Positions 1 to 8,668 are shown, numbered from the stretch's first letter. The stretch: DNA of 64,000 nt from Actinomycetospora cinnamomea (GCF_003096675.1 NZ_QEKW01000001.1:62001-126000); one strand, 5' to 3'. Notes: generated from the sequence alone by a model not told the origin. Numbers and translations: made by a program.

Positions 1-2
1 TC

Positions 3-71
3 GTCGTGGGCCGGGTGCTCGACGGCGAGCTCGACGTCAACCAGTTCGTCGGGCGCGGCCGCGACCGATGA
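3..71 (+). CDS. C-terminal end of an unidentified protein
   Basis: Only the last 22 codons are inside the window, ending at a TGA that overlaps the ATG of the next gene by ATGA. The tail is hydrophilic and too short to place in a family. The overlap shows that it is the upstream cistron of the Asp23/AmaP operon that follows. Confidence 0.6.
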   Translation, partial: VVGRVLDGELDVNQFVGRGRDR

Positions 72-505
72 GCACCCCCACCGAACCGGTCGCGCGCCCG
101 GGGACGGTGCCGCTGGCCGAGCGGACGTCCCCGGCGTCCGGCACGCCCGCCGCCGGGGATCACGACGAGGCCGCCGAGCGCGGGCGTCTCGACGTCGCGC
201 TGTCGGTGGTCCGCAAGATCGCGGAGTACGCGGCCGACCACACCGCGGGCACGGTGCGCACCCAGCGCCGCCTGGCCGGGCTCGACCTCGGCGAGGCCGG
301 GGCCAGCGCCAAGGTCTCCGGCTACGGCGAGCAGGTCGACGTCCGCCTCGAGGTGCCGCTGGCCTACCCCGCGCGGATCACCGAGACCGCCGCCGCGGTC
401 CGCGACCACGTCCGCGAGCGCGTCCAGGCCCTCACGCCCTACCGGGTGCGCTCGCTGGACCTGAGCGTCTCCGCGCTGACCGACCCCACCTCCCGGAGGG
501 ACTGA
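68..505 (+). CDS. Asp23/Gls24 family envelope stress response protein
   Basis: This 145-residue protein has a disordered Ala/Pro/Glu-rich first 40 residues. An Asp23-like domain of about 100 residues follows, with the typical run of acidic and basic strands (VRKIAEYAADHT, then VDVRLEVPLAYPARI, then VRERVQALTPYRV). Asp23 proteins are cytoplasmic and are tethered to the membrane by AmaP-type anchors, and in firmicutes they respond to alkaline and cell-wall stress. The start overlaps the preceding stop (ATGA). Two genes for small two-helix membrane proteins follow within 5 nt, which makes a four-gene operon. Family assignment is good; the actinobacterial role is inferred. Confidence 0.82.
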   Translation: MSTPTEPVARPGTVPLAERTSPASGTPAAGDHDEAAERGRLDVALSVVRKIAEYAADHTAGTVRTQRRLAGLDLGEAGASAKVSGYGEQVDVRLEVPLAYPARITETAAAVRDHVRERVQALTPYRVRSLDLSVSALTDPTSRRD

Positions 506-509
506 CGAC

Positions 510-1043
510 GTGCGCCTGCTACTGCGCGTCCTCGCGCCGCTGCTCGGCCTCGCGCTGGCCGTGGTCGGCCTCGCGATCGTGGTCGAGACGGTCACGCTCT
601 GGGTCGCGCCCGCCTCCAGCCCGCTGATCGTGCCGTGGCCCTCGTGGCGCACCGCGATCGAGGGCCTGACCTGGCAGTCCGGCGTCGTGCGCGGCGTCGC
701 CATCGGGGTAGGCGTCGTCGGGCTGCTCGTGCTGCTGCTCGGGCTCGTCGCCCGCCGCCACGACGTCTACCTCGCCGACCCGGTCCCCGAGGTCACCGTC
801 ACCACCTCCCCGCGCTCGCTGGCCCGCGCCGTCGGGCACGAGGTGCGCTCGCACGAGGACGTCGTGTCGGCCTCGGTGGTGGCGACGACGAAGAGGATCA
901 CCGTCAAGGCCTCGACGCTCGACCCCGCCGACACGGTCCGCGACGCCGTCCGGGCCCGGGTCGACGAGCTCCTGGGCCGCCTGCCGCTGGCGCGGCGCCC
1001 GCGCGTCGCCGTGTCGGTCACCACCACCAAGGGGGTCAAGTGA
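510..1043 (+). CDS. Two-TM membrane protein, DUF6286/AmaP-like
   Basis: This 177-residue protein starts at a GTG 4 nt after the Asp23 stop. Two hydrophobic helices lie near residues 5-33 and 50-75, and a cytoplasmic alpha/beta domain of about 100 residues follows (VTVTTSPRSLARAVGHEV onward). The layout matches the actinobacterial DUF6286 proteins that accompany Asp23 and probably anchor it. The stop overlaps the next GTG (GTGA), so translation of the operon is coupled. The anchor role is inferred from the family and context. Confidence 0.7.
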   Translation: MRLLLRVLAPLLGLALAVVGLAIVVETVTLWVAPASSPLIVPWPSWRTAIEGLTWQSGVVRGVAIGVGVVGLLVLLLGLVARRHDVYLADPVPEVTVTTSPRSLARAVGHEVRSHEDVVSASVVATTKRITVKASTLDPADTVRDAVRARVDELLGRLPLARRPRVAVSVTTTKGVK

Positions 1044-1645
1044 GCCGCCGCTCGCGTGCCGCCGTCGCCCGTTCCGCGGGCGGCGACCGCACCCTCACGG
1101 TCGTCCTCGGGCTCGTCCTCGTCGCCGCAGCGGTCCTCGCGCTGCTGGTCGGCTACGGCGTGTTCGGTGTCTTCCGCGCCCAGCGCCCGTTGATCGACCC
1201 CCTGCTCGTCGAGTGGGTCACGGCCCACACCGGCGCGACTCGGTGGATCGCCGTCGGGATCGGCGTCGTGCTGTTCCTGCTCGGGCTCTGGTGGACGCTG
1301 CGCTCGCTGCGCCCCGAGCCGCGCCCCGACGTCTCGCTCTCGGAGGTCCCCGGCGAGCGCCTGACCGTCGAGCACTCCGCGATCTGCGACGCCGTGCGCG
1401 CGGACGCCGAGACGATCGACGGCGTCAGCCGCGCCCGCGTGCGCCTCGTCGGCGGCCCGCAGCGGCCGGCGCTGCGCATCGCGCTGACCCTCGTCGAGGG
1501 CACCGACGTCCGGGACGTGTGGGCCGACCTCGACGGCCGGGTGCTCGCCCGCGCCCGCGAGGCGTTCTCCGTCTCGGCCCTGCCCACGGCGGTGCGCCTG
1601 GAGCTCGACGCCACCTCGGCCCCGACCCCGGCGCGGGTGGAGTGA
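1040..1645 (+). CDS. AmaP-like alkaline shock membrane anchor
   Basis: The 201-residue product starts at the GTG that overlaps the previous stop. It has transmembrane helices near residues 19-41 and 64-86, with a short outside loop between them. A soluble C-terminal domain (LSEVPGERLTVEHSAICDAV onward) follows. Its architecture duplicates the preceding gene, but the sequence is clearly diverged, so the operon carries two anchors for one Asp23 protein. The last gene of the operon, it converges on the asparagine-synthase-like gene with a 15-nt gap. Confidence 0.7.
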   Translation: MSRRSRAAVARSAGGDRTLTVVLGLVLVAAAVLALLVGYGVFGVFRAQRPLIDPLLVEWVTAHTGATRWIAVGIGVVLFLLGLWWTLRSLRPEPRPDVSLSEVPGERLTVEHSAICDAVRADAETIDGVSRARVRLVGGPQRPALRIALTLVEGTDVRDVWADLDGRVLARAREAFSVSALPTAVRLELDATSAPTPARVE

Positions 1646-1660
1646 CCTGTCGCTCGACCG

Positions 1661-3181
1661 TCAGGCCTCGACGAACCGTCCGATGGTGTGGTCCGGCTCG
1701 ATACCTCGCAGGTGCTCACGGAAGATCCGGTAGTAGGCGAGTTCCTCGCGGGTGCGCAGCGGCGGGTCGACGGCGTCCCGCTCCTGCTCGAGCTCCTCCT
1801 CGGTCACCGTGCGCCCGAAGTGGTCGGAGAGCACGTCCTTCATGCCCGTGCCCTGGCCGAACTGCTGCTTGCCGCGCCAGAGCAGGTCGTCCGGGAGCCA
1901 GCCCTCGAAGGCGCGCCGCAGGAGCCACTTCTCGGCCCGGTCCTCGCGCGTGAGCTTCCAGTCCGGGGGCAACGCGAGCGCCAGATCGACGACGTCGAGG
2001 TCGAGGAAGGGGATCCTGGCCTCGATGCCGTTCGCGCTCGTCACCCGGTCGACACGCTGGAGCCCCAGGTTGTGCAGTCCGCGGATCGTCTCGAGCAGTT
2101 CCTCACGGAGCGCTTCCCCGGTCTCGATCTCCGCGTAGTGGGAGTACCCGGCGAAGAGCTCGTCCGCCCCCTCCCCGATCAGGACCGCCTTGACGTCATC
2201 GCGCGCGAGCGTGGCCACGAGGTGGTTCGGCACCGCGCTGTGGATCAGCATCGGATCGAAGGACTCGAGCATCCAGATGACGTCCGGGACGAGCTCGATC
2301 GCCTCCTCGGCCGTGTAGACGCGCTCGTGGTGGTGGCTGCCGATGTGGTCGGCCACGCGACGGGCGGCGAGGAGGTCGGGGCTGTCGCTCAGCCCGGCGG
2401 CGAAGGTGTGGAAGGTCCCGCCTCGGGCACGGACGGCGTTCGCGGCGACCGCGCAGATGACGCTCGAGTCCAGGCCTCCGGACAGGAACGCGCCCACCGG
2501 CACGTCGGCGCGCAACGCGGTCTCGACGGCCCGGACCACCGAGTCGCGGATGGCGTCGAACACCCACAGCGGTGGGTCCTCGTCGGACGCGCGGCTGCGC
2601 ATCAGCGCCGTCGGCCCCGAGAGGGAGGAACTCCACTCGCACAGGCCGTCCCGCGGCGTCCAGGCCTGACCCGTCGGGAAGGGCTCGACCTCGGGGCGCC
2701 AGTCCTCGTCGAAGGCCTTGAGCTCCGAGGCGAAGAGGACGGTGCCGTCCCGGCGGGCCCAGTAGAGCGGCGCCACGCCCAGCGTGTCGCGGATGGCCGC
2801 GAAGCGCCCGTCCTCGCCGGCCACGGCGAACGCGAAGGTGCCCCACAGTCGCTGAGCCCCTTCGAGGCCGTCGCGGTCGAACAGGCGGAGGGCGGCCTCG
2901 TGATCGGAGCCGGTACGGAAGTGTTGCTCGCCCAGATCGGCACGCAGGCGTCGGTGGTTGTAGATCTCGCCGTCGCCGACGAGCCAGACGTCACCGGCGT
3001 CGTTCGCGAGCGGCTGGCCGCCGCCCTCGGGGTCGACGACCGCGAGGCGGCGATGCCCGAGCCATGCGTCGCCGACCTGGCGTGAGCCCTCGCCGTCCGG
3101 ACCGCGGTGGGCGAGCCGCTCGAGCATGCGCCGCCCGAGACGGGGGTCGAAGGGGCCGTAGGCGGCGACGATGCCGGACAT
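1661..3181 (-). CDS. Asparagine synthase-like protein lacking the Cys nucleophile
   Basis: This 506-residue protein has both asparagine synthetase B domains. The N-terminal Ntn-glutaminase-like domain covers residues 1 to about 200. The ATP-pyrophosphatase/synthetase domain contains the SGGLDSS loop at 234-240. The first residues read MSGIVAAYG, whereas the family reads MCGI, with Cys1 (after Met removal) as the glutamine-hydrolysing nucleophile. The codon is TCC, so the change is certain in this sequence. The rest of the glutaminase domain (LAHRGPDGEG, NHRRLR) is intact. The protein probably uses free ammonia or a different amide donor, as do other AsnB relatives without the cysteine such as beta-lactam synthetase. 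The true product is unknown. Confidence 0.8.
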   Translation of the reverse strand: MSGIVAAYGPFDPRLGRRMLERLAHRGPDGEGSRQVGDAWLGHRRLAVVDPEGGGQPLANDAGDVWLVGDGEIYNHRRLRADLGEQHFRTGSDHEAALRLFDRDGLEGAQRLWGTFAFAVAGEDGRFAAIRDTLGVAPLYWARRDGTVLFASELKAFDEDWRPEVEPFPTGQAWTPRDGLCEWSSSLSGPTALMRSRASDEDPPLWVFDAIRDSVVRAVETALRADVPVGAFLSGGLDSSVICAVAANAVRARGGTFHTFAAGLSDSPDLLAARRVADHIGSHHHERVYTAEEAIELVPDVIWMLESFDPMLIHSAVPNHLVATLARDDVKAVLIGEGADELFAGYSHYAEIETGEALREELLETIRGLHNLGLQRVDRVTSANGIEARIPFLDLDVVDLALALPPDWKLTREDRAEKWLLRRAFEGWLPDDLLWRGKQQFGQGTGMKDVLSDHFGRTVTEEELEQERDAVDPPLRTREELAYYRIFREHLRGIEPDHTIGRFVEA

Positions 3182-3260
3182 GGGGAAGCCTCCTGCTCGA
3201 GCGACGGCCTCGGTGGACCGAGCGCTGCAAGAGGGTGGGTACCCGCGACGGGCGGCGCGA

Positions 3261-4331
3261 TCACCGAGCCGTCAGAACCTCGGTGAGGTCGAAGCGCACC
3301 GGCCGCTCGAGCTGGGAGAACGTGCACGACGCCGGGTCCCGATCGGGGCGCCAGCGCTTGAACTGCGCGGTGTGCCGGAACCGCACGCCCTCCATGTGGT
3401 CGTAGCGCACCTCCACCACGCGCTCGGGGCGCAGCGGCACGAACGACAGGTCCTTCTGGTTGTTCCAGCGGCTGTGCTCGGCCTCGCGAGGGGTGCGGGT
3501 GCCCTCCTCCTGCGCCGCCCAGGCCCAGGGGTGGCCCTCGAAGGAGGTCACCAGCGGCTGCAGCTCGGCGAAGAGCTCGCGGCGCTTCGCCATCGGGAAC
3601 GCGCCGATGACGCCGACGCTCTGCAGCGTCCCGTCCTCGGAGTACAGCCCCAGCAGCAGCGAGCCCAGGGCGTCGGGACCCGACTTGTGCACCCGGTAGC
3701 CCGCGACCACGCAGTCGGCGGTCCGCTCGTGCTTGACCTTGCTCATCACCCGCTTGTCGGGCTGGTAGGTCAGGTCCGCGCGCTTGGCGACGAGCCCGTC
3801 GAGGCCCGCGCCCTCGAAACGGTCGAACCAGTCGCGGGCGGTGTCGAGGTCCTCGGTCATCGGCGTGAGGTGCACGTCGGGGCGCGAGAGGCCTCCGACG
3901 AGGTCGGCGAGGCGCTCACGGCGCTCGCTGAAGGGCCGCCCGGTGAGGTCCTCGTCGTCGACGGCGAGCAGGTCGAACGCGACGAAGTGAGCCGGTGTCT
4001 CCGCGGCCAGCTTGCGTACGCGCGAGGCGGCGGGGTGCACGCGCTGCAGGAGCGCCTCGAAGTCCAGCCCCGTGCCCTCGGCATCGACGACGACGATCTC
4101 CCCGTCGACGACGCACCGCGGCGGCAGCGCGTCCCGGAACGCGTCGACCAGCTCCGGGAAGTAGCGGGTCATCGGCCGCTCGTTGCGGCTGCCGATCTCC
4201 ACCTCGTCGCCGTCACGGAAGATCACCGAGCGGAAGCCGTCCCACTTGGGCTCGTAGCGCTGCCCCGCGGGGATGTCCGGGACGGCCTTGGCCAGCATCG
4301 GGGCGACGGGTGGCATCACGGGCAGGTCCAC
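3261..4331 (-). CDS. ligC: ATP-dependent DNA ligase LigC
   Basis: The gene encodes a 356-residue ligase, close to the 358 residues of M. tuberculosis LigC. The adenylation motif I is EPKWDGFR with the nucleophile lysine near residue 30. Motif III-like FVAFDLLAVDDEDL, motif IV DGLVAKR and motif V MSKVKHERTADCVV follow. An OB-fold domain with RPERVVEVRYDHMEGVRFRH ends the protein. The GTG at 4331 is preferred because it gives the family N-terminus VDLPVMPPVAPMLAKAV; ATG 4316 is the alternative. In mycobacteria ligC lies next to a stand-alone LigD-type polymerase. Here that polymerase is 26 kb away (30147-31181) and no Ku gene is in the window. Confidence 0.9.
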   Translation of the reverse strand: MDLPVMPPVAPMLAKAVPDIPAGQRYEPKWDGFRSVIFRDGDEVEIGSRNERPMTRYFPELVDAFRDALPPRCVVDGEIVVVDAEGTGLDFEALLQRVHPAASRVRKLAAETPAHFVAFDLLAVDDEDLTGRPFSERRERLADLVGGLSRPDVHLTPMTEDLDTARDWFDRFEGAGLDGLVAKRADLTYQPDKRVMSKVKHERTADCVVAGYRVHKSGPDALGSLLLGLYSEDGTLQSVGVIGAFPMAKRRELFAELQPLVTSFEGHPWAWAAQEEGTRTPREAEHSRWNNQKDLSFVPLRPERVVEVRYDHMEGVRFRHTAQFKRWRPDRDPASCTFSQLERPVRFDLTEVLTAR

Positions 4332-4398
4332 GCGCGCATCATGCCGCGTGGGCGCAGGATGTCGACCGCGCGCGTCGACCCGGGTCGAGCCCTGCTGC

Positions 4399-4464
4399 GT
4401 CCTCCCGCCGTCCTCCCGCAGTCCTCCCGCCGTCCTCCCGCCGTCCTCCCGCCGTCCTCCCGCC
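4399..4464. repeat. Six tandem 11-bp repeats upstream of ligC
   Basis: The unit GTCCTCCCGCC is repeated six times head to tail; only the second copy differs, in its last base (A). It lies in the 207-nt gap between the divergent ligC and lipoprotein genes. The 11-bp period is close to one DNA helical turn, so every copy faces the same side. It may be a multi-site binding element or a slippage-prone simple repeat. Confidence 0.9.
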
Positions 4465-4538
4465 CCCTCACGCGCGCCAGCGCCGCCGGCCGTCAGACTC
4501 CCCCGGTCCGCGGTCCCCGTCCCGTCCCAGGAGCTCGT

Positions 4539-6128
4539 GTGCCCCGACCGACGACCCGCGCCGGCCGGGCCTCCGTCGCGCTCGTGCTCGGCGCCGTCCT
4601 CCTGCTCGCAGGGTGCGCGGTGGGACCGTCGCAGCGCCCACCGGTGGCGACGCGGGTCGACGGTCCGGTGCTGCCGGCCCCGGAGCCGGAGACCGCGGCG
4701 CCAGGGCCCGCCCCGTCCCTGCTGCCGCCGTGGGCGCCGGTGCCGTCGGCGCCGGTCGGCTTCGCCGACTGCACCGCCGAGATCCGGGCGACGTACGGGA
4801 CCGCGCTGCCGGCGGGGCGCGACCTGCGCTTCGGCTGCCAGAGCGTGCCGGTCGGGGGACGCGGCGGCTCGTCGCGCGCCGAGGTCGGCGTGCTGCAGGT
4901 GACGCTCGGGCCGGTGCCCCCGGGCGGACCGGTGCCGGTCGCCGTGGTCGGCGAGGCCGGCGGGCCGACCGGGGCGGAGCACGCCACCCGTCTCGCGGCG
5001 ACGGCCCCGGAGGCGGTGCTCGCGGGTACCGCGCTCTACGGCGTCGACCTGCGCGGCACGGGCAACTCCGAGCCGGTCGACTGCATCACCCCGACCACGC
5101 GCGAGGCGCTGGTCGACGCCGACCCGCTGGCCACCGAGCCGGCCGCGCTCGACCAGCTGCGCGAGGCGGCGGCCACCGCGGCGCGCACATGCACCCAGGT
5201 GCTCGAGACCGCGCTCACCGACTACCGCACCGAGGTCCACGCCGAGGACCTCGAGGAGGTCCGCACCACCCTCGGCGCCGACCGGCTGCACGTCGTCGGG
5301 ATCGGGGACGGCGGCGGCGTCGTGGCGTCGTGGGCCCGGCGGTACCCGTCGTCGGTGGGCCGCACCGTGATCGACGGCGCCGCCGACCCGACCACCTCGT
5401 TCTCCCAACGCGGCCGCGAACGCGCGGCGGCCGCCCGCGAGGCGCTCACCGCGTTCGCCGCCGACTGCACCGCCCGCCCGGACTGCCCGCTCGGGCCCGA
5501 CCCGGCCGGCGCGCTGACCGGCATCCTCACCAACCTGCGGGCGGCGCCCCTCGTCGCCCCGGGCGGGCGCACGGTCACCGACGGGACCGCCATGCGGGCG
5601 GTCGTCACCGGGCTCGCCGAGCCCCGCCGCTGGCCCGAGCTCGCGTCGGCGGTCGCGGCCGCCGGCGAGGGCGATCCGGAGGGCGTGCTCGGGCTGCTCA
5701 CCCGCCTGGAGGTCGACGGCGGGGGCTTCGACGCCGGGGTGCTCCTGACGTGCAACGACACCCTGGAGCGCCCCACCCTGGACCAGGTCGCCCTCGACGC
5801 CGCGCAGGCCCGCGCGGCGGAGCCGCTGTTCGGGGCCTACTTCGCCCACGACGCGCTGGTGTGCGGGTCGTGGCCCGTTCCCACCGCGACCCCGGACCCG
5901 GGTCCGGCCGTCGGGCCGCCGCCGCTCGTCGTGGCCACGCGCGGCGACCCGGTGACGCCGCTGCCGGGCACCGAGCGGGTGGCCACCCAGCTCGGGTCGG
6001 CGAGCCTCGTCGCGTGGCTCGGCGCCGGGCACGGCGCGTTCCCCGCGACGCCGTGTGTCCGCGACGCCGTCGGCGCCTACCTGCGCGACGGCGCCCTGCC
6101 CCCGCCGGGGCTGGTCTGTCCTCCGTGA
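4539..6128 (+). CDS. Lipoprotein with alpha/beta-hydrolase fold, catalytic serine missing
   Basis: This 529-residue protein starts at GTG 4539 behind an AGGAG at 4529-4533. The signal peptide ends in the lipobox LLAGC, so it should be anchored on the outer face of the membrane. The body resembles tripeptidyl-aminopeptidase or CaeA-type hydrolases: GVDLRGTGNSEPVDC near residue 170, VGRTVIDGAADP, DPVTPLPG near 470 and a GHG near 497. The nucleophile elbow should read G-x-S-x-G but reads GIGDG (residues 254-258), with Gly256 (codon GGG) in the serine position. The acid and His remain. It is probably a non-catalytic binding protein. Its stop overlaps the next GTG. Confidence 0.8.
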   Translation: MPRPTTRAGRASVALVLGAVLLLAGCAVGPSQRPPVATRVDGPVLPAPEPETAAPGPAPSLLPPWAPVPSAPVGFADCTAEIRATYGTALPAGRDLRFGCQSVPVGGRGGSSRAEVGVLQVTLGPVPPGGPVPVAVVGEAGGPTGAEHATRLAATAPEAVLAGTALYGVDLRGTGNSEPVDCITPTTREALVDADPLATEPAALDQLREAAATAARTCTQVLETALTDYRTEVHAEDLEEVRTTLGADRLHVVGIGDGGGVVASWARRYPSSVGRTVIDGAADPTTSFSQRGRERAAAAREALTAFAADCTARPDCPLGPDPAGALTGILTNLRAAPLVAPGGRTVTDGTAMRAVVTGLAEPRRWPELASAVAAAGEGDPEGVLGLLTRLEVDGGGFDAGVLLTCNDTLERPTLDQVALDAAQARAAEPLFGAYFAHDALVCGSWPVPTATPDPGPAVGPPPLVVATRGDPVTPLPGTERVATQLGSASLVAWLGAGHGAFPATPCVRDAVGAYLRDGALPPPGLVCPP

Positions 6129-7144
6129 GGGGCGGCGTCACCGCGCTCCCCGACCTCGTCAGTAGCCTGCTCGCCGTGCCGCTGCCCCGCCTCGTCGATG
6201 CCGTGCTCGACCGACTGGTCGTCCCCGGCTACTCCCGCCTGGGCTACGCGGCACGGCGCGCCGGCTTCCGGGCCCTGCCGGCGGGCGGCATGGCCGGGCG
6301 CACCGTGATCGTGACCGGCGCGAGCAGCGGGCTCGGCGCGGCGACGGTGCGGGGGCTGGCCGGTCTCGGCGCGCGGGTCGAGATGGTCGTGCGCGACCGC
6401 GAGCGGGGCGAGCGGGCCCGCGAGGCCGTGCTCGCCGAGCACCCGGGCGCGGCGGTCGAGGTGGCGGTCTGCGACGTGTCGTCGCTGGCCGACGTCCGCC
6501 GCTACGCCGCCGAGGTGCGCGACCGCGAGGCCGCGGTGCACGGGCTGGTGCACAACGCCGGCGTCCTGGCGACCGAGCGCACCGAGACCGCGGAGGGCCA
6601 CGAGGTCACGCTCGCCACCCACGTGCTCGGGCCGTTCCTGCTCACCCGCGAGCTGCGCCCCGTGCTGCGCGCCGGCGCCGGCCCGACCGCCCCGTCGCGG
6701 GTCGTGTTCGTCTCCTCGGGCGGCATGTACACCGCGCCGCTGCGCCTCGACGACCCCGAGTCGCGGGAGGGCGACTGGTCGGGCGGGGCGGTGTACGCGC
6801 GGACCAGGCGGATGCAGGTGGTGCTCGCCGAGCTGCTCGCCGACGATCTGGCCGGTGACGGCATCGTCGTGCACAGCATGCACCCGGGCTGGGCCGACAC
6901 CCCCGGCGTCGCGCGCTCGCTGCCCGGCTTCCACCGCGTCACCGGTCCTCTGCTGCGCACCGACGAGCAGGGCGCGGACACCGTCGTCTGGCTGCAGGCG
7001 GCCGCCGAGCCCGGCCACAGCACGGGGGTCTTCTGGCACGACCGGGCCCCGCGGCCCACCCACTGGCTGCCGCGCGCCGCCGAGAGCCCCCAGGCCCGGG
7101 CGGCGCTGTGGACCCTGTGCGTCTCCGACACGGCACACCGATAG
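6125..7144 (+). CDS. SDR family oxidoreductase (DHRS12-like)
   Basis: The product of 339 residues is a classical short-chain dehydrogenase. The Rossmann motif TGASSGLG lies near residue 65, NAG at 140-145 and the active-site serine in FVSSGG. The catalytic tyrosine follows as YARTRRMQ, where the usual YxxxK lysine is replaced by Arg (Y-A-R-T-R), so activity is not certain. The C-terminal HPGWADTPGV is typical of the DHRS12-like group. The GTG at 6125 overlaps the preceding stop by GTGA; GTG 6176 is an alternative start that would remove 17 residues. Neither has a convincing ribosome binding site. Confidence 0.78.
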   Translation: MRGGVTALPDLVSSLLAVPLPRLVDAVLDRLVVPGYSRLGYAARRAGFRALPAGGMAGRTVIVTGASSGLGAATVRGLAGLGARVEMVVRDRERGERAREAVLAEHPGAAVEVAVCDVSSLADVRRYAAEVRDREAAVHGLVHNAGVLATERTETAEGHEVTLATHVLGPFLLTRELRPVLRAGAGPTAPSRVVFVSSGGMYTAPLRLDDPESREGDWSGGAVYARTRRMQVVLAELLADDLAGDGIVVHSMHPGWADTPGVARSLPGFHRVTGPLLRTDEQGADTVVWLQAAAEPGHSTGVFWHDRAPRPTHWLPRAAESPQARAALWTLCVSDTAHR

Positions 7145-7156
7145 GGCGACGGCGTC

Positions 7157-8015
7157 ATGACCGACTCCCGTCCCACCTCCCGTCCCACCTGGAAGCGCCG
7201 CGGCCTCGACGAGGTGCGCACCGAGGCGCCGACGTCCGCGGCCGTGCTCACCCCGGAGCGCCGGACCCTGCAGGACACGGCGCGCGCGTTCGCTATGGAG
7301 GAGGTCCTGCCCGTCGCCGACGCGCTCGACCCGCGCCGCGAACCTGCTGGCGCGTACGCGCCCGCCGCGCGAGGGCGAGAGCCGGTCGGACGGCCTCGAG
7401 CTCTTCCTGGTGCCCAAGGAACGGGGCCGGTTCCCCGACGGCGTCACGGGCACGCCATCGACAAGATCGGCTACTTCGGCCTGACGACCTGGGAGCTGCA
7501 CCTCGACGGCCTGCGCCTGCCCGCCGACGCGCTGCAGGACACCGGGCAGGCCGAGGGTCAGGGCTTCAAGGACAGCCTGCGGTGGCTGGGCACCGCCCGC
7601 GTGCAGATGGCGGCGCGGGCGGTGGGCGCTCGCGCGCGGGCGCTCGAGGACGCGGTGGCCTACAGCCGCCGGCGCGAGCAGTTCGGCCACCCGATCGCCG
7701 ACCAGCAGGCCCTGCGCCACAAGCTCGCCGACTTGGCCGCGGCCGTCGACGCCGCGCGGACGCTGTGGTGGCACGCGGCGTGGCTGCTCGACGAGGGCCT
7801 GCCCGGCGGGGACGTCGCCGCGTCGTCGGCCAAGCTCGTCGCGTCGGAGACGGCGGAGCGCGTGACCAGCGACGCCCTGCAGGTCTTCGGCGGCAACGGT
7901 TACACCACCGAGCCACTCGGTGGAGCGCTACTGGCGCGACGCCCGCCTCACGACGATCTTCGAGGGCACCTCGGAGATCCAACGAAAGATCATCTCCGAC
8001 GCCCTGTTGGGCTAG
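7157..8015 (+). pseudogene. Decayed acyl-CoA dehydrogenase
   Basis: The first 62 codons match an acyl-CoA dehydrogenase N-terminus up to ALDPRRE. The sequence then jumps to NLLARTRPPREG in another frame, a point normally reached some 130 residues later, so an internal segment is missing. A one-base loss near 7450 moves the reading from GRFPDGVTGTP into the frame of IDKIGYFGLTTWEL. A further one-base shift near 7915 separates VFGGNGYTTE from SVERYWRDARLTTIFEGTSEIQRKI, which ends at the TAG of 8013-8015. With one deletion and two frameshifts the gene cannot make an enzyme. The C-terminal active-site region was once typical. Confidence 0.88.
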
Positions 8016-8248
8016 CGGCCGGCCGGGGGAGACGCATTCGCCCGGGTGGCGGTGCGTGTCGGCGTCGTCGCTGACCGTTCACCCGCCGATCGTGCCCAAC
8101 GGACCGCTCGCGCCGTCGACCGTCGACCTCGCGGTATCGAGCGCTCACGGTGGGCATGCGTGCCGGGACGTGACCAGGGGTGCAGGACGCCGCCCGATGG
8201 TCCGGGGAAGCGGAGAGGCCCGGGACGAGACCGGGGGCGGGGGACGGA
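8016..8248. other. Intergenic region before the RsbW-like gene
   Basis: The 233 nt hold no convincing gene. The only clear signal is the purine-rich stretch GGGGGCGGGGGACGG directly before the ATG at 8249, which serves as ribosome binding site. Confidence 0.5.
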
Positions 8249-8668
8249 ATGACGGACGCGGTGGAGTTCGCGCGGGCGGTGCACCCGGCGCGGGCGGACG
8301 AGGCGGCGCGGATGCGCCACGAGGCACGGGACTGGCTGGCCGGGCTCGAGCTCGACCAGGACGCGCGCGAGCGGGTGCTGATCGCGGTGTCCGAGGCCGT
8401 CGAGAACGCGGTCGAGCACGCGTACCCCGGTGACGCCGAGGGCACGGTCGAGCTGACGTTGTGGTGCGAGGCGGACTCGGTCAACGTGCGGGTCACCGAC
8501 CACGGCACCTGGAGCGAGGGCTCCGCACCGGCGGCGCCCGGCTCGCACGCGGCCCGTGGACGGGGCTTCGTGCTCATGCAGCGCAGCGTGGACAGCGTGG
8601 CCATCCGGCACACGCGGACCGGGACGACGGTGGCCCTGCGCCAGCAGCGGGGAATCGAGGCCGGGTAG
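8249..8668 (+). CDS. RsbW-like ATP-binding anti-sigma regulatory kinase
   Basis: This 139-residue protein is a stand-alone HATPase_c domain of the RsbW/SpoIIAB group. Visible are the N box EAVENAVEHAY, the G1 box VTDHGTW and the G2 box GRGFVLMQ. Such proteins bind and inhibit a sigma factor or phosphorylate an STAS anti-anti-sigma factor. No STAS partner is adjacent, and actinobacterial genomes hold many such orphans. The ATG at 8249 has a strong GGGGACGG behind it. It converges on the TetR gene with a 7-nt gap. Confidence 0.85.
   Translation: MTDAVEFARAVHPARADEAARMRHEARDWLAGLELDQDARERVLIAVSEAVENAVEHAYPGDAEGTVELTLWCEADSVNVRVTDHGTWSEGSAPAAPGSHAARGRGFVLMQRSVDSVAIRHTRTGTTVALRQQRGIEAG

Noticed and set aside
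4399-4464. CRISPR-like array
   Set aside because: The 11-bp units are contiguous without spacers, so they are a simple tandem repeat.
3171-4538. Upstream extension of the hydrolase-like lipoprotein by about 450 codons
   Set aside because: The extension is antisense to ligC and has no start or domain. The lipoprotein signal and AGGAG fix the start at 4539.
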